From an uncultured Chryseolinea sp. (GTDB taxonomy: Bacteria; Bacteroidota; Bacteroidia; Cytophagales; Cyclobacteriaceae): a DNA stretch of 23,346 nt. The notes under the pieces were generated by a model, which had not been told where the DNA came from, searched no databases, and saw only the letters and a program-made list of their open reading frames with translations. Shown here one piece after another: positions 7,420 to 14,857 of this stretch (the stretch's first letter is position 1; each line of letters opens with the position of its first letter). The translations under genes were made by a program, and so were the position numbers. The stretch covers positions 1 to 23,346 of the forward strand of contig CAMLER010000006.1 of the NCBI GenBank assembly GCA_946478915.1, in the 5' to 3' direction.

Positions 7420-8160
7420 ATGCTGCAGGAAGAGCGTCATAATTTTATCATCCAGAAGATCAACAGTCACAACAAGGTGATTGCCTCAGACCTTTGTATG
7501 CAACTCCGGGTTTCGCTAGATACCATTCGAAGAGATATTAAGGAACTCGAAAAAAAAGGGAAGGTGATAAAAGTGCATGGAGGCGCCGTGTCTCCTAACT
7601 TTCAGCAGCCTTTCCAACAACCCGAAGTATATGCGAGGCTCGAAAAGAAGGAGATTTCAAAAAAGGCTGTAAAGCTTATCAAAGATGGAATGACGTTGCT
7701 GGTTGGCGGTGGTACTGTGATGGTTGAGCTGGTACGAATACTTCCAGAGAGGCTGACAGGAACTTTGTTTACGGTTAGCCCACTCGTTGCCCTGGAAGCG
7801 GCACAACGCTCTACAGTGGAGGTAGTCTTGCTTGGAGGCAATCTGGCAAGAAACTCCTATATCTGCACCGGCGCTTCAGTGGCCAGCGCCATAAGTGAAA
7901 TCCGGGTAGACCTTTGCCTTTTAGGTACCAATGGACTGTCGGTCGCGGAGGGTGTTACCGACTATGATTGGGAGGTTGCCCAGGTAAAGAAAGCGATAAT
8001 CAATTCTGCGGCTAAGTGCGCGTTGCTCAGTATTTCAGAAAAGATCGGGACGGTCCAGAAGGTTAACGTCTGCAAATTGAATGCGATTGATTACCTGGTC
8101 ACAGAACTTTCACCCGACGATAAGAAATTGCTTCCATTCCATAGTTGCAAGATACTGTAG
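7420..8160 (+). CDS. DeoR-family transcriptional regulator
   Basis: 246 residues from the ATG at 7420; an in-frame ATG at 7402 would add six residues. I prefer 7420 because members of the family characteristically begin with ML.EER. The winged helix-turn-helix spans about 1-57, with SLDTIRRDIKELEKKGKVIKVHGGA as recognition helix and wing, the DeoR signature. The C-terminal effector domain (about 70-230) has an isomerase-like fold that senses phosphorylated sugars; VGGGTVMVEL replaces the usual D-S-G-T-T phosphate loop, so the ligand contact differs. LLGGNL, LGTNG and GVTDYDWEVAQVKKAI are the other family blocks. It is divergent from the GH9 operon, across a gap holding inverted repeats, so it very likely controls that operon in response to the sugar phosphate made by the ROK kinase (inference). 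Confidence 0.88.
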   Translation: MLQEERHNFIIQKINSHNKVIASDLCMQLRVSLDTIRRDIKELEKKGKVIKVHGGAVSPNFQQPFQQPEVYARLEKKEISKKAVKLIKDGMTLLVGGGTVMVELVRILPERLTGTLFTVSPLVALEAAQRSTVEVVLLGGNLARNSYICTGASVASAISEIRVDLCLLGTNGLSVAEGVTDYDWEVAQVKKAIINSAAKCALLSISEKIGTVQKVNVCKLNAIDYLVTELSPDDKKLLPFHSCKIL

Positions 8161-8223
8161 TACAACGCTCAATCTTTCAAAAAAGAAAGACACGGAGGAT
8201 ATCATTTATTTTTTGGCGCTGCG

Positions 8224-8231
8224 TATATTTG
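8224..8231 (+). promoter_or_regulatory. -7 promoter box of aspartate kinase gene
   Basis: TATATTTG matches the Bacteroidota -7 consensus TAnnTTTG and lies 22 bases before the ATG at 8254. No clear TTG -33 element stands at the right distance. This would give a leader of roughly 15-20 bases. Confidence 0.45.
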
Positions 8232-8253
8232 CCCGCTTTTTAAAACTCATATT

Positions 8254-9579
8254 ATGATAGTGTTAAAATTTGGCGGTACGTCCGTGGGTAAACCGGAGCG
8301 TATGAAAAAAATTGCCGAACTTGTGTTAGGCACGCCAGGTAAAAAAATTGTTGTCCTTTCTGCTCTCTCGGGCACTACTAACACACTTGTCGCAATCGGT
8401 GACCATTTGTTAGCATCACAAAAGGCGCAAGCGGAAGCAGAGATTGCCGGCCTTGAAAAACATTATCAATCTTTCATAAAGGAATTATTTTCGAGCGATT
8501 CATTCTATGCCATCGGCCAGGAAATCGTTGGCCGTTTTTTCATCTTCATCAGGATGCTTGCTGCAGGTCAATTCGACAACAAGAGTTATCGCGAACTGTT
8601 AGCCCAGGGGGAACTGATATCTACGGAATTGTTTTATCAGCACTTGCAGGAGCGTAAGATTAATGCAAGGCTGCTGCCTGCTTTGTATTTTATGTCTATT
8701 GACGAGCACGATGAACCAGAGCTTGAGAAAATTTCCCAACGTTTAAAGCCATTGGTGACAGCCCTTAGTAACATTGATATCATTATTACCCAGGGATATA
8801 TCTGCCGTAACAACCGGAACGAGATCGACAACCTGAAGAGAGGCGGAAGTGATTATACAGCATCGTTGGTGGGGGCCGCTATAGGAGCGGAGGAAGTTCA
8901 GATCTGGACTGATATCGACGGGATGCATAACAACGATCCGCGGATTGTAAAGAAGACAATTCCTATTTCGGAACTCACTTTTGATGAGGCGTCGGAACTC
9001 GCATATTTCGGAGCAAAGATCCTTCACCCCTCCACTATTGTTCCCGCGCAAAAATATAACGTGCCGGTTCGATTGAAGAATACCATGGATGAAAAAGCTC
9101 CGGGCACAATTATCACCGGTGAGGTAAAAACAGTCGGTGTCTTCAAGGCAATAGCCGCAAAAGATGGAATCACGGCCGTAAATATTCGTTCTTCAAGAAT
9201 GCTTATGGCTTATGGATTCCTGCGAAGAGTGTTTGAAGTATTTGAAAATCATAAGACTTCAATCGATATGATAACGACCTCCGAGGTGGCAGTTTCATTA
9301 ACAATTGATAATGCCTCTCGTCTCTCCTCTATTGAGACCGAATTGAAAAAATTTGGGACCATTGAAATCGACTCCGATCAAACGATCATATGTATTGTGG
9401 GCCAGAAGATCACCGAACAAGAAGGAGTGCTGAAAAAAATATTCGATGCGCTTTCCGATGTACCCGTACGCATGGTTTCCTGCGGCGGAAGCACCAATAA
9501 TGTTTCGTTGCTTATTGAGAAACAATTCAAAGAGAAAGCGCTGAATGCTTTAAATGAAGGTTTGTTTGGATTGAAGTAA
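8254..9579 (+). CDS. lysC: Aspartate kinase (aspartokinase), monofunctional with two ACT domains
   Basis: 441 residues, the usual length of the LysC type. It phosphorylates aspartate to 4-phospho-aspartate, the entry step to lysine, diaminopimelate, threonine and methionine. The kinase domain (about 1-285) begins VLKFGGTSVGKP (3-14) and includes VVLSALSGTTN (about 34-44), a RGGSDYTASLVGAAIGA block (about 206-222) and VQIWTDIDGMHNNDPRIV, the aspartate-binding signature. From about residue 300 two ACT-type regulatory domains follow (ITAVNIRSSRM and TIICIVGQKI regions), so feedback inhibition by an end product such as lysine is likely, as in the family. It stands alone with its own -7 box; no homoserine dehydrogenase is fused. 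Confidence 0.93.
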   Translation: MIVLKFGGTSVGKPERMKKIAELVLGTPGKKIVVLSALSGTTNTLVAIGDHLLASQKAQAEAEIAGLEKHYQSFIKELFSSDSFYAIGQEIVGRFFIFIRMLAAGQFDNKSYRELLAQGELISTELFYQHLQERKINARLLPALYFMSIDEHDEPELEKISQRLKPLVTALSNIDIIITQGYICRNNRNEIDNLKRGGSDYTASLVGAAIGAEEVQIWTDIDGMHNNDPRIVKKTIPISELTFDEASELAYFGAKILHPSTIVPAQKYNVPVRLKNTMDEKAPGTIITGEVKTVGVFKAIAAKDGITAVNIRSSRMLMAYGFLRRVFEVFENHKTSIDMITTSEVAVSLTIDNASRLSSIETELKKFGTIEIDSDQTIICIVGQKITEQEGVLKKIFDALSDVPVRMVSCGGSTNNVSLLIEKQFKEKALNALNEGLFGLK

Positions 9580-9703
9580 CGAGGCTTTCCCCGGAGAATT
9601 TTTTGATACGCGTCTGACATTTCTGGTCAGATTGGGGTGTTTTCCAAAAAAAATCCTTTGTAGCATGAAGAAAAAATTTTCATCTTACCCGGGATTGTAA
9701 TCT

Positions 9704-11008
9704 ATGGAAGCAGCTGTCATTGTTATTTTCGTCATTGGCTATTTATTAATCGCTTTTGAACACCCGGTCAAGATAAATAAATCAGCCACTGCGATAGTTA
9801 CAGGTGTGTTGTGCTGGTCGGTATATGCCATGTTTTCGAACGAATCTATTGAGCACATAACACATCAATTGGCAGAACACTTTGGAGAGATTTCTGGAAT
9901 CCTATTTTTTCTCTTAGGTGCTATGACCATTGTTGAACTGGTGGATGCCTATTCCGGATTCAGAATTATTACTGATCGCATTAAGACAAAAAATCCAAAG
10001 ACCTTATTGTGGGTTATCTGCTGGGTAACTTTTTTTCTGTCCGCCCTGCTTGACAACCTGACCACTTCCATTGTCATGGTATCGCTGATCCGTAAACTGG
10101 TTCCAAACAAAAATATGCGCTTATTCTTTGGTGGTATGATTGTAATCGCCGCCAATGCCGGTGGCGCATGGTCTCCCATTGGTGATGTCACTACCACGAT
10201 GCTTTGGATTGGAGGACAGATAACGGCGTTTAATATAATCAAGACACTTTTGTTGCCTAGCATGGTTTGTATGGCCATACCGTTGCTTTATTTACAATTT
10301 ACATTAAAAGGAGAATTGGGTCTTGCTAAAATGTCCGATGTGGCCCCGGGTCATTCCCATGGCGAGTCTCCTGCGCGCGGTGCGAAAACCATGCTGTTCT
10401 TGGGTGTCGCCGGCCTGATATCAGTTCCTATATTTAAGACTGTTACCCATCTCCCTCCTTACCTGGGCATGTTGTTAGCATTGGGCATACTGTGGATTGT
10501 ATCTGAATTGATCAATCCTGACATGGATGAGTCTGAAAAGAAACCCTACACACCAGCAGGCGCACTCACCAGGGTTGATGTACCCAGCGTCCTATTCTTC
10601 CTTGGCATATTGCTAGCGGTATCCGCGCTTCAGGCGATGGGGACCCTACAGGAATTTGCAGCCTTTCTGGATAAAAGCCTTGGAGATAACAGAATCATAA
10701 TTACACTAATCGGGATACTTTCAGCCATTGTCGACAACGTGCCGCTTGTCGCAGCAAGTATGGGGATGTACAGCATGGAGATCTATTATCCGGATCATAT
10801 GATCTGGGAATATCTGGCGTATTGTGCCGGAACTGGTGGTAGCATTCTTATCATAGGCTCCGCAGCAGGCGTCGCCGTAATGGGAATGGAGAAAATAGAC
10901 TTTATTTGGTATCTCAAGAAAATTTCGTTGTTGGCATTGCTTGGGTACTTTGCTGGTGCGATAGTATACCTTATGATCTATCCATACCTGGCGGTGCACC
11001 CCCAGTAA
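9704..11008 (+). CDS. nhaD: NhaD-type Na+/H+ antiporter (first of tandem pair)
   Basis: 434 residues, about 11-12 membrane helices. It belongs to the NhaD branch of the ion transporter superfamily, which exchanges cytoplasmic Na+ or Li+ for external H+ in pH and salt homeostasis. Typical blocks are FEHPVKINKSATAIVTGVLCW (about 18-38), LGAMTIVELVDA (71-82), DNLTTSIVMVSLIRKL (117-132), NAGGAWSPIGDVTTTMLW (151-168) with polar residues inside the membrane, a second DNVPLVAASMGMYS block, and AGTGGSILIIGSAAGVAVMGMEKIDF near the C-terminus. The two D-N-containing discontinuous helices are the expected ion site. A paralogue follows after 67 bases on the same strand. No clear terminator separates them. 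Confidence 0.9.
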   Translation: MEAAVIVIFVIGYLLIAFEHPVKINKSATAIVTGVLCWSVYAMFSNESIEHITHQLAEHFGEISGILFFLLGAMTIVELVDAYSGFRIITDRIKTKNPKTLLWVICWVTFFLSALLDNLTTSIVMVSLIRKLVPNKNMRLFFGGMIVIAANAGGAWSPIGDVTTTMLWIGGQITAFNIIKTLLLPSMVCMAIPLLYLQFTLKGELGLAKMSDVAPGHSHGESPARGAKTMLFLGVAGLISVPIFKTVTHLPPYLGMLLALGILWIVSELINPDMDESEKKPYTPAGALTRVDVPSVLFFLGILLAVSALQAMGTLQEFAAFLDKSLGDNRIIITLIGILSAIVDNVPLVAASMGMYSMEIYYPDHMIWEYLAYCAGTGGSILIIGSAAGVAVMGMEKIDFIWYLKKISLLALLGYFAGAIVYLMIYPYLAVHPQ

Positions 11009-11052
11009 ATAAATATTTGAGCAAAATCCTTCTACATTAAAAAAATCATCAT

Positions 11053-11081
11053 ATTTCCATTCAGATCGTTCTGAAATGGAA
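11053..11081 (+). promoter_or_regulatory. Hairpin enclosing the start codon of the second nhaD
   Basis: TTCCATTCAGA (11055-11065) pairs with TCTGAAATGGAA (11070-11081) around the loop TCGT, with a single bulged A. The ATG at 11076-11078 lies in the right arm. In the mRNA the start codon would be buried in an 11-bp stem, which could limit or condition initiation. Confidence 0.5.
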
Positions 11082-12449
11082 TCTGTGATCATTGTTGTCT
11101 TCGTCATAGGGTACGTATGCATAGCCCTTGAACACTCAATCAAAATCAATAAGACGGCGTCTGCAATATTAACCGGGGTTCTTTGCTGGACCCTTTTTGC
11201 GTTATCGAGTCCCACCGAATCCCTTCTTGCAAGTACTCATTTTGGAAACTATGTTGAAGGACTTAAGATGAATTTGGGTTCCCGGTTTTCCGACGTCACT
11301 CAGCAAGACCTCTTTATAGGATTTGTGGGCTCAGAACTTTCAGGACACCTTGCCCAGATTTCCGAAATTCTTTTCTTCCTGATGGGCGCTATGACCATTG
11401 TCGAACTCGTCGACGCGCATCACGGTTTCCGCTTCATCACAGATCGGATTAAGACAAAAAATGCAAAGTCACTTTTATGGATAATCTGCTGGGTGACATT
11501 CTTCCTGTCGTCTGTACTTGACAACCTGACTACTTCGATTGTCATGGTTTCACTAATCCGGAAACTTATTCCAAATAAAGATACGCGATTGTTTTTTGCC
11601 GGAATGGTCGTAATAGCGGCCAACGCAGGCGGCGCATGGACTCCTATTGGCGACGTTACGACGACAATGCTATGGATTGGCGGTCAGATTTCAACAATCG
11701 GGATTATAGAGGTGCTATTTATACCGAGTGTGGTATGTATGGTTGTACCCCTTATATACCTCAGCTTTACGATGAAGGGAGAATTGGGCTCGACGAACAA
11801 CGACTCCCCAGGAAAGGCAAGTACCGAGACCGTGGGAGGAGGAAAGCTAATGCTAATTTTGGGCGTGGGTGCCTTGATATCAGTACCCATATTTAAAACC
11901 TATACCCATCTGCCACCCTATATAGGCATGTTGTTAGGTCTGGGGATATTGTGGGTTGTTTCAGAATTAATACATCCTGAACTGGACGAAGCTGTCAAAA
12001 AGAATTATACAGCTGCGGGTGCGCTTGCGCGAATAGATGTACCGAGTGTTCTGTTTTTCCTCGGAATATTGTTAGCGGTCGGATCTCTGGAATCCATGCA
12101 AACACTTCATCATTTTGCGGAATACCTAGCCCATACGTTAGGAGATAATCGCATAATCATTACATTGATCGGATTGCTGTCAGCTGTGGTTGACAATGTA
12201 CCACTGGTCGCTGCAAGCATGGGAATGTACAGCCTTGAAACGTATCCGCAAGACCATCTCATCTGGGAATACCTTGCTTACTGCGCAGGTACCGGCGGCA
12301 GTATTCTTATCATAGGCTCAGCTGCCGGCGTCGCTGTTATGGGAATGGAAAAAATTGATTTCATCTGGTACACCAAAAGAATAAGCCTCATCGCACTGAT
12401 GGGATATTTTGCTGGAGCGGGCGCGTATCTCCTGATCAAACAATTGTAG
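11076..12449 (+). CDS. nhaD: NhaD-type Na+/H+ antiporter (second of tandem pair)
   Basis: 457 residues. It is nearly co-linear with the upstream antiporter and shares long identical blocks: DNLTTSIVMVSLIRKL, NAGGAW.PIGDVTTTMLWIGGQI, DNRIIITLIG, and the C-terminal AGTGGSILIIGSAAGVAVMGMEKIDFIWY. The main difference is a longer loop after the first two helices (about residues 48-80, containing FGNYVEGLKMNLGSRFSDVTQ), which is the length I expect for other Bacteroidota NhaD proteins; the first copy has lost about 23 residues there. The nucleotide sequences differ widely at third codon positions, so the duplication is old and not an assembly artefact. The last 14 bases overlap the end of the convergent dehydrogenase gene. 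Confidence 0.9.
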   Translation: MESVIIVVFVIGYVCIALEHSIKINKTASAILTGVLCWTLFALSSPTESLLASTHFGNYVEGLKMNLGSRFSDVTQQDLFIGFVGSELSGHLAQISEILFFLMGAMTIVELVDAHHGFRFITDRIKTKNAKSLLWIICWVTFFLSSVLDNLTTSIVMVSLIRKLIPNKDTRLFFAGMVVIAANAGGAWTPIGDVTTTMLWIGGQISTIGIIEVLFIPSVVCMVVPLIYLSFTMKGELGSTNNDSPGKASTETVGGGKLMLILGVGALISVPIFKTYTHLPPYIGMLLGLGILWVVSELIHPELDEAVKKNYTAAGALARIDVPSVLFFLGILLAVGSLESMQTLHHFAEYLAHTLGDNRIIITLIGLLSAVVDNVPLVAASMGMYSLETYPQDHLIWEYLAYCAGTGGSILIIGSAAGVAVMGMEKIDFIWYTKRISLIALMGYFAGAGAYLLIKQL

Positions 12450-13695
12450 CTGCCCTCGGCTGATTAACAAGTTGTTTTAGCGCCAGCTCAAATGATGCCT
12501 GCGCAATTCCCGTACGATAAGGATTAAGTGTATAAGTTTTTGACAAGGCCCTATCAACGGTGGAAGCAATATCGCTGAAAATCGTCTCATCATCTTGAGG
12601 AATGGCATTCTCCATAAAAAAAGTGGAGGCGCGCGCTCTTCCACAATTGGCAATAAAGTCGGGAATTACGGAAAATTTTTCATCCGCGTAAATCCCGATT
12701 GGTCCCAGGAAAATTTCGGGATCGAAAAATGGAACGTGAGCTGCGCAAGGGAACACTTCAATCTTCGAAGCGATCATGAGGTCGATCTGATCCTTTATGA
12801 TTAATCTGGAGGTGGCTGCAGGTACGAATATTTCAAATTCAAGATCCCAGATCTTTTGGTTCGCCATGTAATACGGCAAAAGATTTTTGGCCACCAGTTT
12901 GTTGCCTTTCTTGTTTGCCACGAAAGACCTAACTTCTTCGAATGAAAATCCATCCTGGTTGATTACGCCGCCCTCATGACTGACGATGCCAACAATTTTT
13001 ACACCCATCTGGCTAAGAAAGAAGCCAGCCGCCGCTCCAACATTTCCCCACCCCTGTATGACTGCCCGCTTCCTTTTAATATCACCACCCCATTTTTCGT
13101 AATACGCTTTTACTGATTGTGCTACGCTGAATCCTGTGCACATGTTTTCAACCGTATATCCCTTCTCCGGCAAAGGAGAAAAACGATCATCGGTTATTAT
13201 CTTAGCCATACCGTGCCTCAATTGGCTGATGCGTATTCGTTTTTCTTCCTCTGTGGCCTGATAGTGTCCTGAGAATACACCCTCCTGTGGATCTTGTATG
13301 CCTAGCCCAACCGTTATTGGAATAATCTCTTCAACCTCGCTTACATTAACATCACCACCTGTACCGTAATAATACTTTAGCAACGGAGTTACCGCGCGGT
13401 ACCAACGCTCCAACACAAGCTTCTTTCTTGGGTCGGTAGGGTCGAAACTAATTCCGGAACATGCACCACCAATTGAAGGCCCGGAAACAGTAAACCGAAC
13501 CTCCATCGTTTTGGCCATTGTTTCTATTTCACTCTTGCTTAATCCCTTGCGCATGCGGGTAGGCCCGCTTGCCGCTCCACCTCTTAAAGAATTTATTACG
13601 ACCCAGCCCTCGGCGGCGGTTTCAGGATCTTTCCATTCAAACACAATTTCGGGAGGAGTATTTTCGAATTTTGAGAGACTCAGTTTCATTTTCAT
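12436..13695 (-). CDS. Glu/Leu/Phe/Val dehydrogenase homologue lacking the active-site lysines
   Basis: 419 residues, the length of amino-acid dehydrogenases. The N-terminal ELFV dehydrogenase domain covers about 1-170 and the NAD(P) Rossmann domain about 175-400, with VIQGWGNVGAAAGFFL (212-227) as dinucleotide fold. The active site is unusual. In the family a lysine in MTxK and a second in GGxKGG, 12 residues later, hold and activate the substrate; here the positions read MEVR (R67) and GGACSG (C79). The aspartate that assists catalysis survives in GGDVNVSE (D115). So oxidative deamination by the standard mechanism is unlikely; the protein may act on another substrate or be regulatory. It ends inside the 3' end of the second nhaD. 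Start: ATG 13695, with an in-frame ATG two codons later. Confidence 0.82.
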   Translation of the reverse strand: MKMKLSLSKFENTPPEIVFEWKDPETAAEGWVVINSLRGGAASGPTRMRKGLSKSEIETMAKTMEVRFTVSGPSIGGACSGISFDPTDPRKKLVLERWYRAVTPLLKYYYGTGGDVNVSEVEEIIPITVGLGIQDPQEGVFSGHYQATEEEKRIRISQLRHGMAKIITDDRFSPLPEKGYTVENMCTGFSVAQSVKAYYEKWGGDIKRKRAVIQGWGNVGAAAGFFLSQMGVKIVGIVSHEGGVINQDGFSFEEVRSFVANKKGNKLVAKNLLPYYMANQKIWDLEFEIFVPAATSRLIIKDQIDLMIASKIEVFPCAAHVPFFDPEIFLGPIGIYADEKFSVIPDFIANCGRARASTFFMENAIPQDDETIFSDIASTVDRALSKTYTLNPYRTGIAQASFELALKQLVNQPRAATIV

Positions 13696-13773
13696 TCCAG
13701 ATTACCACATAGCCGTGACGAGTTCTTTACATTTTCTCAAAGCTTCAATCACCAAAAAAGTTGCCACCTTGGT

Positions 13774-13803
13774 CCCGATGCCCTGCAATCGGGTGCGCGC
13801 ACC
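13774..13803. repeat. Hairpin plus 12-bp palindrome upstream of the dehydrogenase homologue
   Basis: CCCGAT (13774-13779) pairs with ATCGGG (13788-13793) around 8 bases. Overlapping it is the perfect palindrome GGTGCGCGCACC (13792-13803). Both lie about 80-110 bases before the dehydrogenase start on the minus strand, so they fall in its probable leader or promoter and could be a regulator site. No function is recognised. Confidence 0.45.
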
Positions 13804-13841
13804 AAGAAATCTCGCCCGGCAAAATATTAGCGATCCATAAA

Positions 13842-13931
13842 TTATACAACATCTTTTTCTGGATTAATGGATACGATATTGAGAATATATCCGATAGACA
13901 TCAAACAAATAAGCAGCAATAAGTTCTTCAT
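13842..13931 (-). CDS. Possible 29-residue hydrophobic peptide
   Basis: ATG 13931 to TAA 13844-13842 encodes a very short frame: positively charged start (MKN), a hydrophobic run LLLLICLMSIGYILNIV, then a polar tail ending PEKDVV. It looks like a one-helix membrane peptide or a stranded signal peptide. It lies in the gap upstream of the dehydrogenase homologue on the same strand. There is no independent evidence of translation, and AT-rich DNA yields such frames by chance. Confidence 0.2.
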   Translation of the reverse strand: MKNLLLLICLMSIGYILNIVSINPEKDVV

Positions 13932-13956
13932 CCCTTCTCAAACTTTGTTCAATTTT

Positions 13957-14030
13957 TTGCAGGCCAGTTTTTATCTGCTTATTAACGAGGCAAAGTGCAC
14001 AAATAAAGGGCAAACCAACTGGCCTTGCAA
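13957..14030. repeat. Long imperfect inverted repeat in the 442-base gap before coaX
   Basis: TTGCAGGCCAGTT (13957-13969) pairs with AACTGGCCTTGCAA (14017-14030) with one bulged base. Inside, a weaker TTATT / AATAA pairing is possible. The stem lies between the dehydrogenase homologue and the coaX promoter. There is no T tract, so it is not a typical terminator. The rest of 13696-14137 shows only the hairpin at 13774-13803, the possible peptide at 13842-13931 and the promoter at 14054-14088. Confidence 0.5.
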
Positions 14031-14053
14031 GTACATCGCGCTTTGCTATCTCA

Positions 14054-14088
14054 TTTGTAACTTGACAAGTTAAGAATATATACTTTTG
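14054..14088 (+). promoter_or_regulatory. Promoter of the coaX operon
   Basis: TACTTTTG (14081-14088) is an exact TAnnTTTG -7 box. A TTTG at 14054-14057 lies 23 bases upstream, and a TTG at 14062-14064 lies 16 bases upstream; either is near the expected -33 distance. The ATG follows at 14138, implying a leader of about 45 bases. Confidence 0.55.
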
Positions 14089-14137
14089 GAAGTTCCGGGC
14101 CAGACAGATCTGCGTCCAAATTGATTAACCGTAAAAA

Positions 14138-14857
14138 ATGAACTTAATAGTTGACTATGGGAATTCACTTGCCAAGGAAGGTGTATTCAAAGGATATCAG
14201 TTGACCCAACAGTACGCGTTCGATGACCGAGAAAAGCTAAGGTCATTTGTTCAGAACTTTTCCGCCGACAATTTCATCCTTAGTTCCGTGGCAGACCAGC
14301 AGATTCCGATAATGAGTTGGGCGAGCCATATCCAACGAAAATATATTTTGAGCGCTGCATTACCAATACCCGTCAACAATCTGTATGCTACTCCCCACAC
14401 ATTGGGTGTCGACAGAATTGCGGGCATATGTGGCGCCTGGCAGAGATTTCCCAATACAAACTGCCTGGTGATTGATGCCGGTACGTGCGTCACTTACGAC
14501 ATTCTTGATAAGGACGGAAATTATCACGGAGGTGGCATTTCTCCTGGTCTCAGGATGCGGCTCCAGGCTATGCATACTTTTACGGCAAGACTCCCGTTGG
14601 CTAACGTGATTGATAGTCCGCCGCTCATTGGCAACACCACGGAAGCGTGTTTGCAAAGTGGTGCCATAAATGGGATGATCGCAGAAATCAATGGCATAAT
14701 AGATCGTTATGCGAAGGAATTTGAGGGATTGCAGGTGATTTTGTGCGGCGGTGACGGACGTTTTTTTGAAAACAAATTGAAAGAGTCCATATTTGCGCTC
14801 CCTGAACTAGTACTCAGCGGATTAAACAGCATTTTGATATATAATGTCGGTGATTAA
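14138..14857 (+). CDS. coaX: Type III pantothenate kinase
   Basis: 239 residues, slightly short of the common 240-265. It phosphorylates pantothenate with ATP, the first step of coenzyme A synthesis, in the cytoplasm. The acetate/sugar-kinase fold shows DYGNSLAKEGVF (6-17, phosphate loop with D6), TLGVDRIAGICGAW (88-101, the GVDR pantothenate block), IDAGTCVTYDIL (112-123, the second nucleotide block with D113), GGGISPGLRMR (131-141), IGNTTEACLQSGAINGM (164-180) and CGGDGRFF (203-210). This version is typical of Bacteroidota. The 3' end overlaps the next gene by 14 bases, so the two are translationally coupled. Its promoter box lies at 14081. Confidence 0.93.
   Translation: MNLIVDYGNSLAKEGVFKGYQLTQQYAFDDREKLRSFVQNFSADNFILSSVADQQIPIMSWASHIQRKYILSAALPIPVNNLYATPHTLGVDRIAGICGAWQRFPNTNCLVIDAGTCVTYDILDKDGNYHGGGISPGLRMRLQAMHTFTARLPLANVIDSPPLIGNTTEACLQSGAINGMIAEINGIIDRYAKEFEGLQVILCGGDGRFFENKLKESIFALPELVLSGLNSILIYNVGD

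Noticed and set aside
8173..8190. TCTTTC-A6-GAAAGA dyad after the DeoR gene as a terminator
   Set aside because: Short AT-rich stem with an all-A loop and no T tract; chance is likely.
9613..9631. TCTGAC / GTCAGA hairpin after aspartate kinase as a terminator
   Set aside because: Only 6 bp and not followed directly by a T tract; too weak to annotate as a feature.
9704..12449. Tandem nhaD copies as an assembly duplication
   Set aside because: The copies differ at very many synonymous positions and by an indel, so they are true paralogues.
13511..13840. 109-residue plus-strand frame antisense to the dehydrogenase start
   Set aside because: Shadow of the dehydrogenase gene. The minus frame has clear domain motifs; this one has none.
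13867..14073. 68-residue plus-strand frame in the 442-base gap
   Set aside because: Composition is odd, with many Ile, Asn, Cys and Lys and no motif or signal. It is antisense to the possible small peptide and crosses the inverted repeat; most likely chance.
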